DNA of 64,000 bases from Lotus japonicus (Eukaryota; Streptophyta; Magnoliopsida; Fabales; Fabaceae), in assembly GCF_012489685.1 (NCBI RefSeq), contig NC_080042.1, positions 78,807,093 through 78,871,092 of the forward strand, read 5' to 3'. A model generated the notes under the pieces. That model did not search any database, had not been told where the DNA came from, and saw only the letters and a program-made list of their open reading frames with translations. Each line of letters opens with the position of its first letter. The stretch's first letter is position 1. The translations under genes and the position numbers were made by a program. Positions 34,668 to 44,125 of the stretch are shown piece by piece.

Positions 34668-35765
34668 ATGACCACTCATCACCACCGTGATCTCCTTTTC
34701 ATCAGTTTGGCAATACTAGTAACAATCTGCGCCACTTTACCTTCAGTCGTCTCAGCTCGTTTCTTCTTCCCCAACACCACCTCCATCCCAAACCACGCGC
34801 CACCAGGCGCGTGGGACTCATACCGCAACTTCACAGGCTGCAGCCCGGGAAAAACCTACGACGGCCTCTCCAACCTCAAGAATTACTTCCACCGCTTCGG
34901 CTACATTCCCGAAGCACCACCCTCCAACTTCACGGACGACTTCGACGACGCCTTAGAGTCCGCCGTACGCGCCTACCAGAAGAATTTCAACCTCAACATC
35001 ACCGGCGAGCTCGACAACGCCACGCTCACCCAAATCGTCCGCCCCCGCTGCGGCGTCGCGGACATCATCAACGGCACCACCTCAATGAACTCTGGCAAGT
35101 CCAACTCCAGCCTCCACACCGTCGCGCACTACTCCTTCTTTGAAGGACAGCCTCGGTGGCCGGAGGGCACCGAGGAGCTCACCTACGCCTTCGACCCGGA
35201 AGAAAGCCTCGACAACATGACGAAAGCGGTGTTCGCGAGCGCTTTCTCCCGTTGGTCGGAGGTCACCACGATAACGTTCCGCGAAACGGAAACGTACTTC
35301 ATGGCCGATATCAAGATTGGATTCTACAGTGGGGACCACGGGGACGGGGAAGCATTCGACGGGGTTCTCGGGACACTCGCCCATGCTTTCTCCCCTACGA
35401 ACGGGAGGTTTCATCTGGACAAAGCGGAGGACTGGGTGGTGAGCGGGGACGTGACGGAGGCGTCCCTCTCGAACGCGGTGGATTTGGAGTCTGTTGCGGT
35501 GCATGAGATAGGACATTTACTAGGATTAGCACACTCTTCCGTGCAAGATGCTATCATGTACCCTTCTATCTCAGCGCGGACGAGGAAGGTGGTGCTTGAT
35601 GAAGATGACATACAAGGGATTCAGGAGCTCTATGGTTCTAACCCGAACTTCACTGGAACTCCCTCCACCTCTTCGCGGGAGAGGGACTCTAGCGACGGTG
35701 GTAGCCAGGGTGGCTCCGTCTTTTTCTCCGTCGTCTTACTTGGATTTGCACTTTTCTTGCTGTAA
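34668..35765 (+). CDS. Matrix metalloproteinase MMP-d, GPI-anchored type
   Basis: An intronless frame of 365 residues from ATG 34668. Signal peptide about 1-30, prodomain with PRCGVAD (Cys118), catalytic domain with DHGDGEAFDG, LAHAF, RFHLD, HEIGHLLGLAH (269-279) and Met-turn AIMYP. After LYGSN comes a Ser/Thr-rich linker of about 25 residues, a small-residue omega-site region (SSDGGSQGGS) and a hydrophobic end (VFFSVVLLGFALFLL), the classic GPI-anchor signal. The product should be an ectoenzyme on the outer plasma membrane. The coding sequence is much richer in G/C at third positions than its neighbours. It is clearly outside the MMP-a/b/c clade. Confidence 0.95.
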   Translation: MTTHHHRDLLFISLAILVTICATLPSVVSARFFFPNTTSIPNHAPPGAWDSYRNFTGCSPGKTYDGLSNLKNYFHRFGYIPEAPPSNFTDDFDDALESAVRAYQKNFNLNITGELDNATLTQIVRPRCGVADIINGTTSMNSGKSNSSLHTVAHYSFFEGQPRWPEGTEELTYAFDPEESLDNMTKAVFASAFSRWSEVTTITFRETETYFMADIKIGFYSGDHGDGEAFDGVLGTLAHAFSPTNGRFHLDKAEDWVVSGDVTEASLSNAVDLESVAVHEIGHLLGLAHSSVQDAIMYPSISARTRKVVLDEDDIQGIQELYGSNPNFTGTPSTSSRERDSSDGGSQGGSVFFSVVLLGFALFLL

Positions 35766-36888
35766 GTTAGAATGAGTTTTGTAAGCTCACACGGAGTAGG
35801 GGGCATATATTAGGTTTACATTTTTGCCCCGATATATACTGTATACTTTGTACGATACTACCATTGGCATTCTTCATTCTTTATCCACGATTATGTAGTT
35901 TTTTTATTTATTTTTGTAAAGTTATTATATACAACTTTTTCTTGGATTGGAATTGTTCATTGAAAAATTCATACCTTTTATATAAGAGCTTTCATTCATT
36001 CACCCTTAATTTTTACTTATTTTTCTTTATACCTCTTAATTTTTTATCACGTCTCTAATCATTTTTCTCATATTTCCCACCCATTCTCAAGATTCATTAT
36101 GAAATGGATGTGATTAGTCCTTTTTAGCCTTAGGGTGGTTTAGGAGAGAAAGAGAGAATAGTGAAAATAAGTAAAGAGAAAAATGTGAGAAATATATGAT
36201 AAATGGAATAAATTTATAAGTTGTTTTCTATAAAATAAAGAGAAGAAATATAGAATAGAGAAAAATATATTTTTTGTATTTAAAAATATTTTTATCTAGT
36301 TTTAATGATTATGCGCGATTATAGACGCATTCAGGTAGTATCAAACCGCCAGTTATGTACAACACTTTGCTTTCTCTGCAATTTGGGGTAACCATAAAAA
36401 GTAGTAGGAATTATTGTTGCAGTTCCCTATATCTCCCTTCTCACTCACCAAATAAGGGAGGGTGCCATCTCTTCTTTATCTCCCTCTTCACTAACTCTTC
36501 CCTAACAAAGCATTAATTTCAAAGGTTGAGGCTCCAAAAAGGTTGGAAGACTATAAAACCAATATCGTTAATTGGATGTCTTTAGAAGATTATCGCATAT
36601 TAAAAATTATTGTAAGAAGAGGGTAAAGAAAGTGATAAGAAAAATATGCTAATGGAATCGTGATACGAAATGAAGTAAAATGACACCAGAAAAGAAAAGA
36701 AATATTGTTGCCTTTTCAATTTTGCGCCATTCCAATAAGAGTTCTTAAACTTCAAAAGAAGTTGACTCCATTAAGAAGAAGACTTTGTCATTAAATATGG
36801 TTAGGAATATAGCATGTTCCTTTTTTAACTTTTGCGAAGGAATATCAAAATCTATCATAAAATGCAATATGCATGCACATAACACTTA
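35766..36888. other. 3' flank of MMP-d, no gene
   Basis: AT-rich with short repeats; no other feature was recognised. Confidence 0.5.
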
Positions 36889-36890
36889 GG

Positions 36891-37757
36891 CCCCGTTTGG
36901 AAACACAGCTTAATTAAGCGCTTATGACATAAGCGCTTATTCATAAGCTATTTTAAAATATTTATTGAAATTAAGCTATATATAAGCATAAGCTCTTTTT
37001 CATAAGCTATATTAACCAGTTTGGAAGAGCTTATGTCAGTGTTTGACAGAGCTTATGCAAACAGCTTATGGCCTACCAGAAGCTATTTTAAGCTTATTTT
37101 CATAAGCTGTTCAGGATAGCTTATGAGAAAGAGCTTATGCTTATATATAACTTATTTTCAATTTATTTCAATAATTTTTTTTAAAATAGCTTATGAGTAA
37201 ACGCTTATGTCATAAGCGCTTATGACCATAAGCGCTTAATTAAGTTGTTTTCCCAAACATAGCAAGTAGGTTATGAAAATAAGCTCAAAACAGCTTATGG
37301 TAGGTCATAAGCTGTTTGCATAAGCTCTCCCAAACGCTGGCATAAGAGCTTATTTTTCATAAGCTATACTGAGTAGCTTATGAAAATAAGCTCAAAACAG
37401 CTTATGGTAGGTCATAAGCTGTTTGCATAAGCTCTCTCAAACACTGGTATAAGAGCTTATTTTTCATAAGCTATATTGAGTAGCTTATGAAAATAAGCTT
37501 AAAACAACTTATGGTAGGTCATAAGCTGTTTGCATAAGCTCTCCCAAACACTGGCATAAGAGCTTATGCTATCAGATAAGCTCAAATAATAAGCTCTTCC
37601 AAACAAGCTATACTGAGTAGCTTATGAAAATAAGCTCAAAACAGCTTATTGTAAGTCATAAGTTGTTTGCGTAAGCTCTCCCAAATACTGACATAATTAG
37701 CTTATACTACCAGATAAACTCAAATAATAAGCTCTTCCAACAGGAGCCTTAATCCTC
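36891..37757. repeat. Hairpin-rich AAGCTTATG element
   Basis: It opens GGCCCCGTTTGGAAACACAGC. An inner complementary end, CTTAATTAAGTTGTTTTCCCAAACATAGC, lies at 37227-37263, giving a MITE-like core (36891-37263) followed by a tandem array. AGCTTATG/CATAAGCT words occur dozens of times on both strands, so RNA from either strand would fold extensively. The intron-3 relic at 4080-4345 belongs to the same family. Confidence 0.65.
37266..37745. repeat. Tandem array of four about 107-137 bp units
   Basis: Units begin GTAG(G/C)TTATGAAAATAAGC at 37266, 37373, 37480 and 37617. The first three starts are spaced exactly 107 bp. Units 3 and 4 carry an extra block of about 30 bp (CAGATAAGCTCAAATAATAAG). 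Confidence 0.85.
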
Positions 37758-37759
37758 CT

Positions 37760-38340
37760 AATCAACTTGCCATGAAGGATAACTTAAATAATAATAGTTG
37801 TGAGACATATGGGTTGAAGAGGAGTAGGTCCAGGGAGGTGGAGATTAATCTCTATAGAGCTAATTTGACCAATAAGAAAAATATAACAAAAAGAACTATT
37901 ATAATTAACATGTAGATACTTTTTTTTGGTAAGCAAAGATTAAGTTAAAACCAAACACAAGGGGTGCTTGAAACCCCATTTGATATACAAATAGTGATTA
38001 TATTCAATAAAATAATTTAATCAATGATTATGATACTTACTTTACTTTATAAAGTGAGTAGAAAATGAAAAATGAATGAAAAAAGATTAGGTGTTACTTG
38101 TGAGTGAATAATAGCTTTTTACTTTTAAACTAAACGAATATCCAAATCAATTAATTAAGTATTGTTTTCATATAGCTAGCTTGTTTGATTTTCAGTCAAA
38201 GCCTCCCTCACTAGTTATCTGCGTATTGAAGATAAGAAATCTCATTATGCTATGCACAAATTTTATATCGATCGATTGAAAATGTTTTCTTCAAGGAGAA
38301 TTGACCGGCAAACCATTAATTTTATTTTTAAGACATGTGT
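37760..38340. other. Spacer, no gene
   Basis: AT-rich sequence without recognisable features. Confidence 0.5.
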
Positions 38341-38497
38341 CTTTCTTCGGAGAAAATTCTATTCGAGCCGGAAACATCCACATCATGGTGGGGCTAACTC
38401 TCTCAGCATGATTTTTTTTTCATATACAAGACTCGAACCCGAAACATTGTTAAGAAAAATTAAGTATGTACCACTTGAACCAACCACCCGTTAGAGG
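38341..38497 (-). mobile_element. tRNA-derived SINE, copy 2
   Basis: On the minus strand an A-box-like TGGTTCAAGTGG is followed by the B-box GGTTCGAGTC, an A-run and ATGCTGAGAGAGTTAGCCCC. The arrangement matches the copy at 3195-3390. Confidence 0.6.
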
Positions 38498-38561
38498 CAT
38501 ACCATTAATTTAAAAAGTATTAATTTATTTTTGAAGAATACCATTACAAAAGTATAGTTAA

Positions 38562-38825
38562 TGGACTGGGCGAGCCCCTAGAGGGGCAACGCCCAGCATA
38601 TAGCCCGCCCCGTGGCGGGGCCCTGGCCTTAAATTGGGCCTTGATCTCGGAGGCCCAATTGGCCCAATAGGTAGTACCCGAGCTCTATAAATTGGAGGTA
38701 GTTATCAGTTGTAAGGGACTTTGGCTCATTTGATGAAATCATACATGAAATTCAGCATTCTCTCTCTAGCGCAATTCTCCACTCTCTAGGTACTATACCT
38801 TTCATCAATGTTCATGGCAAGAACA
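38562..38825 (+). repeat. Gypsy 5' LTR
   Basis: 264 bp with a TATA-like CTATAAATTGG at 38685-38695 that may drive the genomic RNA. Confidence 0.95.
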
Positions 38826-38988
38826 TTTGGCGCCGTCTGTGGGGATCGAACCCACGACCACGTGGGGACTGTAGATTGATTGTGCAGGAAGTTATCTCTG
38901 TTTGTGATCGGCAATTCTCTGGACTTTTGATTTTGATTCTGTAACCGGTGTTCGTTTTCTGATCGAGTTTGCATCGTTCTTGGTTTGG

Positions 38989-40260
38989 ATGGAGACTCGA
39001 CGCAGGAGGCAGCATCATTCACCGGTGCGACAGCGAATTTCGCCGCCTCGGCGGCCTCATCGTGTGATCCTGGATTCTCCGGTACGAACGGCGGGAGTAC
39101 AGTCGCCTTCTCCTCCTCCATCACCACCACCTCCTCCATCGCCTTCACAGGTTGGATCTCTGGAGCGCTCACCAGAGAATTCACCTGCTCCGGAGCAACA
39201 GCCGGCGGTGACACAGGAGCAATGGCGCCATCTGATGCGCAGCATTGACAACATCCAGCAGAGGAATGAGCATCTACAGGCTCAGTTGGATTTCTACCGT
39301 CGCGAGCAGCGGGACGATAGAAGCAGAGAAGCAGATTCCGTGGCTGAGTTCCGTCCGTTCTCGGAAGATGTCAAGAGTGTGGCGATTCCGGATAATATGA
39401 AAACGTTAGTTCTGGATTCTTATAGCGGAGATTCCGATCTGAAGGATCATCTTCTGTATTTCAATACGAAGATGGTGATAATTGCGGCGTCAGATGCGGT
39501 GAAGTGCAGGATGTTTCCATCGACGTTCAAATCGACGGCGATGGCGTGGTTCACAACTTTGCCGCGCGGATCGATTTCGAATTTCAGAGACTTCTCATCA
39601 AAGTTTCTAGTGCAATTTTCGGCGAATAAGAATCAGCCGGTGACGATCAATGACCTATATAATATTCGCCAGCAAGAAGGAGAGTCACTGAAGGAGTACA
39701 TGGCAAGGTACAGCGCAGCGTCGGTCAAGGTTGAGGACGAGGAGCCTCGAGCTTGTGCTCTAGCATTTAAAAACGGTTTGCTACCGGGAGGATTGAACAG
39801 TAAATTGACACGTAAGCCGGCGCGTTCGATGGAGGAGATGCGTGCTCGCGCCAGCACTTATATTCTTGATGAGGAGGACGACGCTTTCAAAAGAAAGCGC
39901 GCGAAGCTGGAAAAGGGCGACACGTCACCCAAGCGCGCGAAAAAAGATAAGAATGGCGAAGATAAGGGGGATGGCAAGCAGCAGCGGCAAGATAAAGGGA
40001 AGCCGGCATTGAGGCCGACCAAGGAGCAGTTGTATCCACGGCGTGATGACTATGAACAGCGCCGGCCATGGCAATCCAAGTCCCATCGCCAGCGGGAGGA
40101 AGCTGACATGGTAATGAATACCGAATTAACAGATATGCTCCGTGAGGCGAGGGGCGCAAATCTAGTGGATGAGCCAGAGGCCCCTAAGTATCAATCACGG
40201 GACGCCAATCCCAAGAAGTGGTGTGAATTCCATAGGCGCACATTCGGGAAACAGCGATGA
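38989..40260 (+). CDS. Gypsy gag, 423 residues, chimeric end
   Basis: A Pro/Arg-rich N-terminus is followed by the retrotransposon gag domain (FRDFSSKFLVQFSANK, YMARYSAASVKV, AFKNGLLPGG) and a Lys/Arg-rich tail. It reaches KWCEFHR, normally the start of the Tat zinc-knuckle segment, and then changes to a 40-bp sequence (40234-40273) that also occurs at the integrase end (42913-42952). It stops in TGA 40258-40260 and overlaps the next frame by ATGA. The zinc knuckle and the protease that should follow are absent. ATG 38989 is the first ATG of the frame. Confidence 0.9.
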   Translation: METRRRRQHHSPVRQRISPPRRPHRVILDSPVRTAGVQSPSPPPSPPPPPSPSQVGSLERSPENSPAPEQQPAVTQEQWRHLMRSIDNIQQRNEHLQAQLDFYRREQRDDRSREADSVAEFRPFSEDVKSVAIPDNMKTLVLDSYSGDSDLKDHLLYFNTKMVIIAASDAVKCRMFPSTFKSTAMAWFTTLPRGSISNFRDFSSKFLVQFSANKNQPVTINDLYNIRQQEGESLKEYMARYSAASVKVEDEEPRACALAFKNGLLPGGLNSKLTRKPARSMEEMRARASTYILDEEDDAFKRKRAKLEKGDTSPKRAKKDKNGEDKGDGKQQRQDKGKPALRPTKEQLYPRRDDYEQRRPWQSKSHRQREEADMVMNTELTDMLREARGANLVDEPEAPKYQSRDANPKKWCEFHRRTFGKQR

Positions 40261-43175
40261 AGCAGCGCGTGGCCGCAGAGTTCATCAGGGAAGTGAAGTA
40301 TCCGACGTGGTTGGCGAACGTCGTAATGGTGAAGAAGGCGAACGGGAAGTGGCGAATGTGTGTAGATTACACAGACTTAAACAAAGCATGTCCAAAAGAT
40401 TCGTATCCCCTTCCCAGCATTGATAGCCTCGTTGATGGTGCCTCGGGCAACGAACTGCTTAGCTTGATGGACGCTTATTCTGGCTATCATCAGATCCGCA
40501 TGCACCCGGCAGACGATGACAAAACGGCTTTCATGACCGCCAGAGTCAATTATTGCTATCGCACCATGCCGTTTGGACTAAAGAACGCTGGGGCGACCTA
40601 CCAAAGGTTGATGGATAGGGTGTTTGCTGGGCAGGTGGGAAGAAACATGGAGGTTTACGTTGATGATATGATTGTTAAATCGGTACGTGGTTTGGACCAT
40701 CATCAAGATCTGGGGGAAGCATTTGGCGAGATAAGGAAGCACAATATGCGCCTCAACCCGGAGAAATGCTCTTTTGGTGTTCAGGGTGGCAAGTTTTTGG
40801 GATTCATGATCACAACCAGAGGAATAGAGATAAACACAGATAAATGCAAGGCAATTCAGCAGATGAAAAGCCCTTCTAATGTGAAGGAGGTCCAACGTTT
40901 AACAGGGCGAATAGCAGCGTTATCTCGGTTTCTTCCTAAGTCTGGTGACAGATCTTTCCCTTTTCTCAAGTGTCTTCGCAAGAATGTCGCATTTGAGTGG
41001 ACGGCGGAGTGTGAGGAAGCTTTTGTTCGCCTCAAGGAACTCCTATTGTCGCCACCGATCTTGTCGAAGCCAATACAGGGACACCCGCTGCATTTGTATT
41101 TTGCTGTGAGCGATAGTGCTCTGAGTTCTGTGATATTGCAGGAGGTAGATGGCGAACATCGAATTGTTTATTTTGTTAGTCACACACTCCAGGGCGCAGA
41201 GGTCAGATACCAGAAAATCGAGAAGGCAGCATTAGCGGTCCTCGTCACCGCCCGGCGGTTAAGACCTTACTTTCAGAGTTTTCCAGTAAGAGTGCGGACG
41301 GATTTACCCCTGAGACAAGTGTTACAAAAACCGGATTTGTCAGGCAGATTGGTCGCCTGGTCGGTTGAATTGTCCGAATATGGGTTGCAATATGATAAAC
41401 GAGGCAAGGTTGGTGCACAGTCGCTGGCTGATTTTGTGGTGGAATTAACCCCAGATCGGTTTGAAAGAGTAGACACACAGTGGACTCTCTTTGTAGATGG
41501 ATCCTCCAATAGCAGCGGCAGTGGCGCGGGAGTAACGTTGGAGGGACCAGGGGATCTAGTACTGGAACAATCGCTGAAATTTGAGTTCAAAGCCACAAAC
41601 AACCAGGCAGACTATGAAGCTCTCATCGCCGGGTTGAAGTTGGCGCGGGAGGTAAAGATCGGGAGCTTGTTGATAAGGACGGACTCGCAGTTGGTGGAGA
41701 ATCAAGTGAAGGGCACTTTCCAGGTCAAAGATCCTAATCTGATCAAGTACCTGGAGCGAGTGCGATATTTGATGACGCTTTTTCAAGAGGTTGTGGTGGA
41801 ATATGTTCCTCGGACTGAAAACCAGCGGGCGGACGCGTTGGCCAAATTGGCGAGCACGCGAAAGCCCGGCAACAATAGAAGTGTGATTCAGGAAACGCTG
41901 GCGTTCCCCAGCATTGAAGGCGAGCTTATGGCATGTGTGGACAGAGGGGCGACATGGATGGGGCCTATATTGTCTATCTTGGCGGGGGACCCGGCGGAAG
42001 TAGAGCAATGCACAAAGGAGCAGCGGCGAGAGGCGAGCCACTACACTCTCATCGACGGACACTTGTATCGCCGTGGTTTTTCGGCGCCATTGTTAAAATG
42101 CGTGCCGCCAGAAAAGTACGAGGCGATCATGTCTGAGGTGCACGAGGGAGTGTGCGCAAGCCACATTGGGGGGAGATCTTTGGCTTGCAAGGTGTTGAGG
42201 GCGGGATTCTACTGGCCCACCCTCAGGAAAGATTGCATGGACTTTGTGAAAAAATGCAAAAAATGTCAAGTGTTTGCTGATTTATCTAAGGCACCGCCAA
42301 AGGAGCTGGTAACGATGAGCGCCCCGTGGCCTTTCGCCATGTGGGGCGTGGACTTGGTCGGACCTTTTCCGATCGCCGAGTCGCAAATGAAGTTTATATT
42401 GGTGGCGGTGGATTATTTCACTAAGTGGATTGAGGCCGAGCCCTTGGCCAAAATAACCTCTGCAAAAATAGTCAACTTCTACTGGAGGCGAATTGTTTGC
42501 AGGTTCGGGATCCCAAGGGCGATCGTATCCGACAACGGGACCCAGTTTTCAAGCAATCAAACTAGAGAATTTTGCAAGGAAATGGGCATACAGATGAGGT
42601 TTGCCTCTGTGGAACATCCGCAAGCAAACGGGCAAGTGGAATCTGCAAACAGGGTAATCCTGCGTGGATTAAGGCGGCGGCTCAAGGAGGCTAAGGGAGC
42701 ATGGCTGGAGGAACTCCCGGTGGTGCTATGGTCATACAACACCACTGTGCAATCCACTACAAGGGAAACCCCCTTTAGAATGACCTATGGGGTTGATGCT
42801 ATGTTGCCAGTGGAGATTGACAACTTCACATGGCGAACCCAGCCAGATTTTGAAGGGGAGAATCAGGCCAATATGGCGGCGGAGTTGGACCTTTTGTCGG
42901 AAACGCGTGACGAGGCGCACATTCGGGAAACAGCGATGAAGCAGCGCGTGGCGGCAAAGTTCAACAGCAGGGTTCGCGTCCGAGATATGCAGGTCGGCGA
43001 CCTGGTCCTCAAGTGGCGATCGGGAGCCCCGGGAAATAAGCTTACTCCTAACTGGGAGGGGCCCTACCGCATTATTAAAGTTCTTGGTAATGGGGCCTAT
43101 CATTTAGAAGAGCTTGATGGAAGGCGGCTACCTCGGTCGTTCAATGGTTTGAGCTTGCGCTACTATTATAGTTGA
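40257..43175 (+). CDS. Gypsy pol: reverse transcriptase, RNase H, integrase (protease missing)
   Basis: An open frame of 972 residues. Reverse transcriptase: WRMCVDYTDLNKACPKD, LLSLMDAYSGYHQI, TMPFGLKNAG and VYVDDMIVKS. Connection and a plant-type RNase H: LFVDGSSNSSGSG, ADYEALIAGLKLA, RTDSQLV and RADALAKLAS. Integrase: an HxxxH/CxxC-like zinc module, GVDLVGPFP, VSDNGTQF and ANGQVESANR, then GDLVLKWRSG. The first residues (MKQRVAAEF) come from the duplicated integrase-end segment, after which IREVKYPTWLANVVMVKK enters the usual reverse transcriptase. No protease DTG/DSG motif lies between gag and reverse transcriptase. Confidence 0.9.
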   Translation: MKQRVAAEFIREVKYPTWLANVVMVKKANGKWRMCVDYTDLNKACPKDSYPLPSIDSLVDGASGNELLSLMDAYSGYHQIRMHPADDDKTAFMTARVNYCYRTMPFGLKNAGATYQRLMDRVFAGQVGRNMEVYVDDMIVKSVRGLDHHQDLGEAFGEIRKHNMRLNPEKCSFGVQGGKFLGFMITTRGIEINTDKCKAIQQMKSPSNVKEVQRLTGRIAALSRFLPKSGDRSFPFLKCLRKNVAFEWTAECEEAFVRLKELLLSPPILSKPIQGHPLHLYFAVSDSALSSVILQEVDGEHRIVYFVSHTLQGAEVRYQKIEKAALAVLVTARRLRPYFQSFPVRVRTDLPLRQVLQKPDLSGRLVAWSVELSEYGLQYDKRGKVGAQSLADFVVELTPDRFERVDTQWTLFVDGSSNSSGSGAGVTLEGPGDLVLEQSLKFEFKATNNQADYEALIAGLKLAREVKIGSLLIRTDSQLVENQVKGTFQVKDPNLIKYLERVRYLMTLFQEVVVEYVPRTENQRADALAKLASTRKPGNNRSVIQETLAFPSIEGELMACVDRGATWMGPILSILAGDPAEVEQCTKEQRREASHYTLIDGHLYRRGFSAPLLKCVPPEKYEAIMSEVHEGVCASHIGGRSLACKVLRAGFYWPTLRKDCMDFVKKCKKCQVFADLSKAPPKELVTMSAPWPFAMWGVDLVGPFPIAESQMKFILVAVDYFTKWIEAEPLAKITSAKIVNFYWRRIVCRFGIPRAIVSDNGTQFSSNQTREFCKEMGIQMRFASVEHPQANGQVESANRVILRGLRRRLKEAKGAWLEELPVVLWSYNTTVQSTTRETPFRMTYGVDAMLPVEIDNFTWRTQPDFEGENQANMAAELDLLSETRDEAHIRETAMKQRVAAKFNSRVRVRDMQVGDLVLKWRSGAPGNKLTPNWEGPYRIIKVLGNGAYHLEELDGRRLPRSFNGLSLRYYYS

Positions 43176-44125
43176 TCGCAGGCGAGAAAGCGAGCAAGGC
43201 GGAGTCGCCGGAGCCAGAGATCTTTAAAATTTTCTGAAAAAGGTTTCCAAATTCTCCAATGTATTACAAAAACAAAGCGTGCTCTTTTTCTCCGAAAGGA
43301 GTTTTTTAATGAGGCGCTCCATCAATAAAATAAAACGAAAATTCACGAAATTCGTGTCCAAAAATTCCAGGGATTCCCTGACGATCGGAATTGCCGATCG
43401 ACTTAAAGAATTACGGCGATCACTAAGTGGGACAAGCTTGATCCCCAAAGGGGCTTGCTGGAACCCTGAAGGTGGCGGCGATTCCACAAATGGCCTTTGA
43501 CGCCTGGGAATCACCCCCCGGAAAGTCTGACGTGATCGCCGGTCCCGTAAACGATGTGCTGGGTAAGTCTCGCCAGAATACGACGAGCGCCGTTAACTAG
43601 GCAAAAGTCTTGGGACCTCCAAATGGCCATTGGGATCCAAGCATTGTAAGCCCCGAGCGGGCAAAGCCCCGGGCGAAGCCCTCGAGAATGGAGGCCGTTT
43701 TCTCCCTTTGGGGAAAACGTCTAAAGTCTTGGTGGTGGAATACCAAGCAACAAGTCCTAGTTAAAATTAATGCACGAAATCGTTAGGCGTAATTCAATCA
43801 TATGACGCGTGAAAAACAGCGCAAGATATAAGGTTGGCGAATGAATAAGGTGGAAGGCGAGTGCTTGGTCAATCAGGATGTTGAGTATTTTACTACTTCG
43901 GCGTGTTGGGGGGTTAAACTATGAAACTCGTTCTTAAATTTTTTAAGCAATAAGAATACGGCGACCAAAAAATGTACGGTGAAGAGCATTCCAACATGGT
44001 TTACAAAATATCCAACGGCGATATAAAAAGCTATGGCAAGGTGGCGAGGTTGCTTAAACATAGATGCATGGCGGAAAAGTACACTATAAGGTGGCAGTAA
44101 AAGCTAAAGTAATGTTAAAATTACA
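43176..44125. other. Gypsy 3' untranslated region
   Basis: No coding signal. A GCCCCGAGCGGGCAAAGCCCCGGGCGAAGCCC cluster near 43650 is a GC-rich structured stretch inside the element. Confidence 0.5.

Noticed and set aside
35082..35516. 144-codon minus-strand frame within MMP-d
   Set aside because: A shadow frame produced by the G/C-rich third positions of MMP-d.
36891..37757. CRISPR-like repeat array
   Set aside because: Units are contiguous with no unique spacers, and the genome is a plant; it is a tandem/MITE array.
38786..39214. 142-codon minus-strand frame opposite gypsy gag
   Set aside because: It overlaps the LTR, primer binding site and gag; no domain. Unlike the 44-47 kb antisense gene it has no splice structure or conserved blocks.
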